Positions 12,045 through 13,163 of a stretch of 13,163 nucleotides of DNA are shown here, in pieces. Positions within the stretch are counted from its first letter, which is position 1; each line of letters begins with the position of its first letter. Position numbers and translations under genes: made by a program. Origin of the DNA: JAWWBG01 sp033721095 (lineage in GTDB: Bacteria > Actinomycetota > Nitriliruptoria > Nitriliruptorales > Nitriliruptoraceae). The notes beneath the pieces are model-generated. The model saw only the letters and a list, made by a program, of their open reading frames with translations, searched no databases and was not told the origin of the DNA. The stretch spans positions 1-13,163 of the forward strand of contig JAWWBG010000056.1 of assembly GCA_033721095.1 (NCBI GenBank), in the 5' to 3' direction.

Positions 12045-13163
12045 TCAGTCGTCCTTGGAGAGGATGAGGCCGGAGGTCGGGACCCCGACACCGGCAGTGA
12101 CGAGCACATTCGTGACGTCGTCGACCTGGTTCACGGACGTGCCGCGAACCTGGCGCACGGCTTCGGCAATGCCGTTCATGCCGTGGATGTAGGCCTCGGC
12201 GAACTGGCCGCCATTGGTGTTGGTGGGCAGGTCCCCGCCGCGACGCAGGTGACCGTCGTTGACGAAGTGGTGGGCCTCGCCGCGCTTGACGAACCCGTAC
12301 TCCTCCAGCTGGATGAGCACGAACGGGCTGAACGGGTCGTAGATGTTGGCGACCTGGATGTCCTCGGGCCCCATCTGGGCCTGCTCCCAGATCTGGTCGG
12401 CGACGACCCGGGTCTCGAGCAGGCGCGTGATCTCGGGGCGGTAGAACGACGTCATCTGCTCCTGGCCGGCGCCGAAGCCCTCGGCCGCCGCCGTGATGAT
12501 CGCGGGTGCGTGCGGCAGATCCCGCGCCCGCTCGGGCGTGGTGACCACGATCGCGACGCCGCCATCAGAGTCCAGGCAGCAGTCCAGGAGCCGCAGCGGC
12601 TCGACGATGAACTTGGAGGCCTGGTGCTCCTCCAGCGTGATCGGACGCCCGTGGAAGATGGCGGCCGGGTTGGTCGCCCCCCATTCGCGCGCGCCAATCG
12701 AGACGTTCGCCAGGTCCTCGGACGTGACGCCGAACTCGTGCATGTACCGACGCGAGTACATCGCAACCCAGGCGGCCGGGGTCATGAACCCGAACGGGAA
12801 GTACTGGCCGTAGGCGATGCCCTCGGGCGTCGGCGTCCAGCCCTTCGATCCCGAGCCATAGCGACGACCGGAGGCCTCGTTGAAGGCCCGGTAGCAGACG
12901 ACGATCTCGGCCTGGCCCGTGGCGACGGCCATGGCGGCGTGGTGAACAGTGGCGCACGAGGCACCACCACCACCGTGGATCCTCGAGGTGAACGTCACCT
13001 CGCCCATGCCGAGCATGATCGCGATGTCGGTCTCGGGGTTGTTGTCCATCGTGAACGTGACGAGCCCGTCGACGTCCTTGGGGTCGATCTGGGCGTCCGC
13101 CAGGGCGGCCTTGACGGCCTCGGCGGCCAGCTGGAGCTCGGTGCGGCCGGAGTTCTTGGAGAA
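12045..13163 (-). CDS. ltp2: Ltp2-like thiolase-fold retro-aldolase (SCP-x type), 5' end beyond right edge
   Basis: 372 residues are visible from the edge to the TGA; about 15 N-terminal residues are missing compared with Mycobacterium Ltp2. From memory the match to Ltp2 is close along its length: FSKNSGRTELQLAAEAV at the edge, DVDGLVTFTMD, the GGGGASCATVHHAAMAVATG active-loop region, CYRAFNEASGRRYG, MYSRRYMHEFG, EPLRLLDCCLDSDGGVAIVV, YDPFSPFVLIQLEEYGF, the GGQFAEAYIHGMNGIAEAVRQ stretch and the C-terminal GVGVPTSGLIL. Ltp2 cleaves the C17-hydroxylated propionyl-CoA side chain of sterols to androstenedione and propionyl-CoA, working in complex with the DUF35 part of ChsH2. The tyrosines in YDPFSPF and AYIHGMNG are the positions I would expect to be catalytic. 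Ltp3/Ltp4-type paralogues with other substrates remain possible. The gene heads the visible operon; its DUF35 partner probably lies just beyond the right edge. Confidence 0.87.
   Translation of the reverse strand, partial: FSKNSGRTELQLAAEAVKAALADAQIDPKDVDGLVTFTMDNNPETDIAIMLGMGEVTFTSRIHGGGGASCATVHHAAMAVATGQAEIVVCYRAFNEASGRRYGSGSKGWTPTPEGIAYGQYFPFGFMTPAAWVAMYSRRYMHEFGVTSEDLANVSIGAREWGATNPAAIFHGRPITLEEHQASKFIVEPLRLLDCCLDSDGGVAIVVTTPERARDLPHAPAIITAAAEGFGAGQEQMTSFYRPEITRLLETRVVADQIWEQAQMGPEDIQVANIYDPFSPFVLIQLEEYGFVKRGEAHHFVNDGHLRRGGDLPTNTNGGQFAEAYIHGMNGIAEAVRQVRGTSVNQVDDVTNVLVTAGVGVPTSGLILSKDD

Noticed and set aside
1..13163. tRNA, rRNA, CRISPR, insertion sequence, integrase or toxin-antitoxin genes
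   Set aside because: Looked for on both strands; no cloverleaf, direct-repeat array, transposase motif or terminal inverted repeat was seen.

Overview
The window is high-GC DNA (about 70% by eye). It has dense genes, frequent GTG starts, TAnnnT-type -10 boxes, C-terminal LPxxG-like sorting tails, and an actinobacterial-type set of P450, acyl-CoA ligase and Ltp thiolase genes. All of this points to an actinobacterium. The genus cannot be fixed; a deep-branching class is as plausible as a mycobacterial relative. I see no rRNA, tRNA, CRISPR array, transposase or phage gene.

Left part, 1-7204: envelope and exported proteins, with one enzyme gene among them. A secreted protein of unknown function (minus strand, cut by the left edge) diverges from a membrane-anchored repeat protein (1021-1914). 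The 313-base gap between them holds a 22-bp palindrome, a LexA-box-like dyad and an 8-bp inverted repeat. Next comes an LLM-class (luciferase-like, probably F420-dependent) oxidoreductase at 2005-2991, preceded by a KstR-like operator. Three exported proteins with C-terminal anchors follow: a CAP/SCP-domain protein with a Pro-rich stalk, an unrecognised Cys-containing protein, and a secretory lipase. The last two form an operon and both end in an LPASGGG tail. A 51-residue membrane miniprotein converges on the CAP gene.

Right part, 13163 to 7228, all on the minus strand: a tight operon reading Ltp2-like thiolase/retro-aldolase (5' end cut off), nitronate-monooxygenase-family flavoprotein, cytochrome P450 (CYP124/125/142-like), acyl-CoA ligase and short-chain dehydrogenase. 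Gaps between genes are 1, 49, 29 and 10 bases. The 49-base gap before the P450 holds a good internal promoter, with a perfect 13-bp palindrome over its -10 box.

How they may work together: P450 terminal hydroxylation, CoA activation, dehydrogenation and retro-aldol cleavage by an Ltp2-type enzyme are the chemistry of sterol or isoprenoid side-chain degradation. The KstR-like site before the LLM gene supports the same theme. The substrate is inferred, not shown. Lipase plus side-chain catabolism would suit a cell living on steryl esters or other lipids. The best leads are the operon as a possibly divergent sterol-type pathway, the 13/21-residue repeat protein near the SOS-box-like dyad, and the three C-terminally anchored exported proteins.
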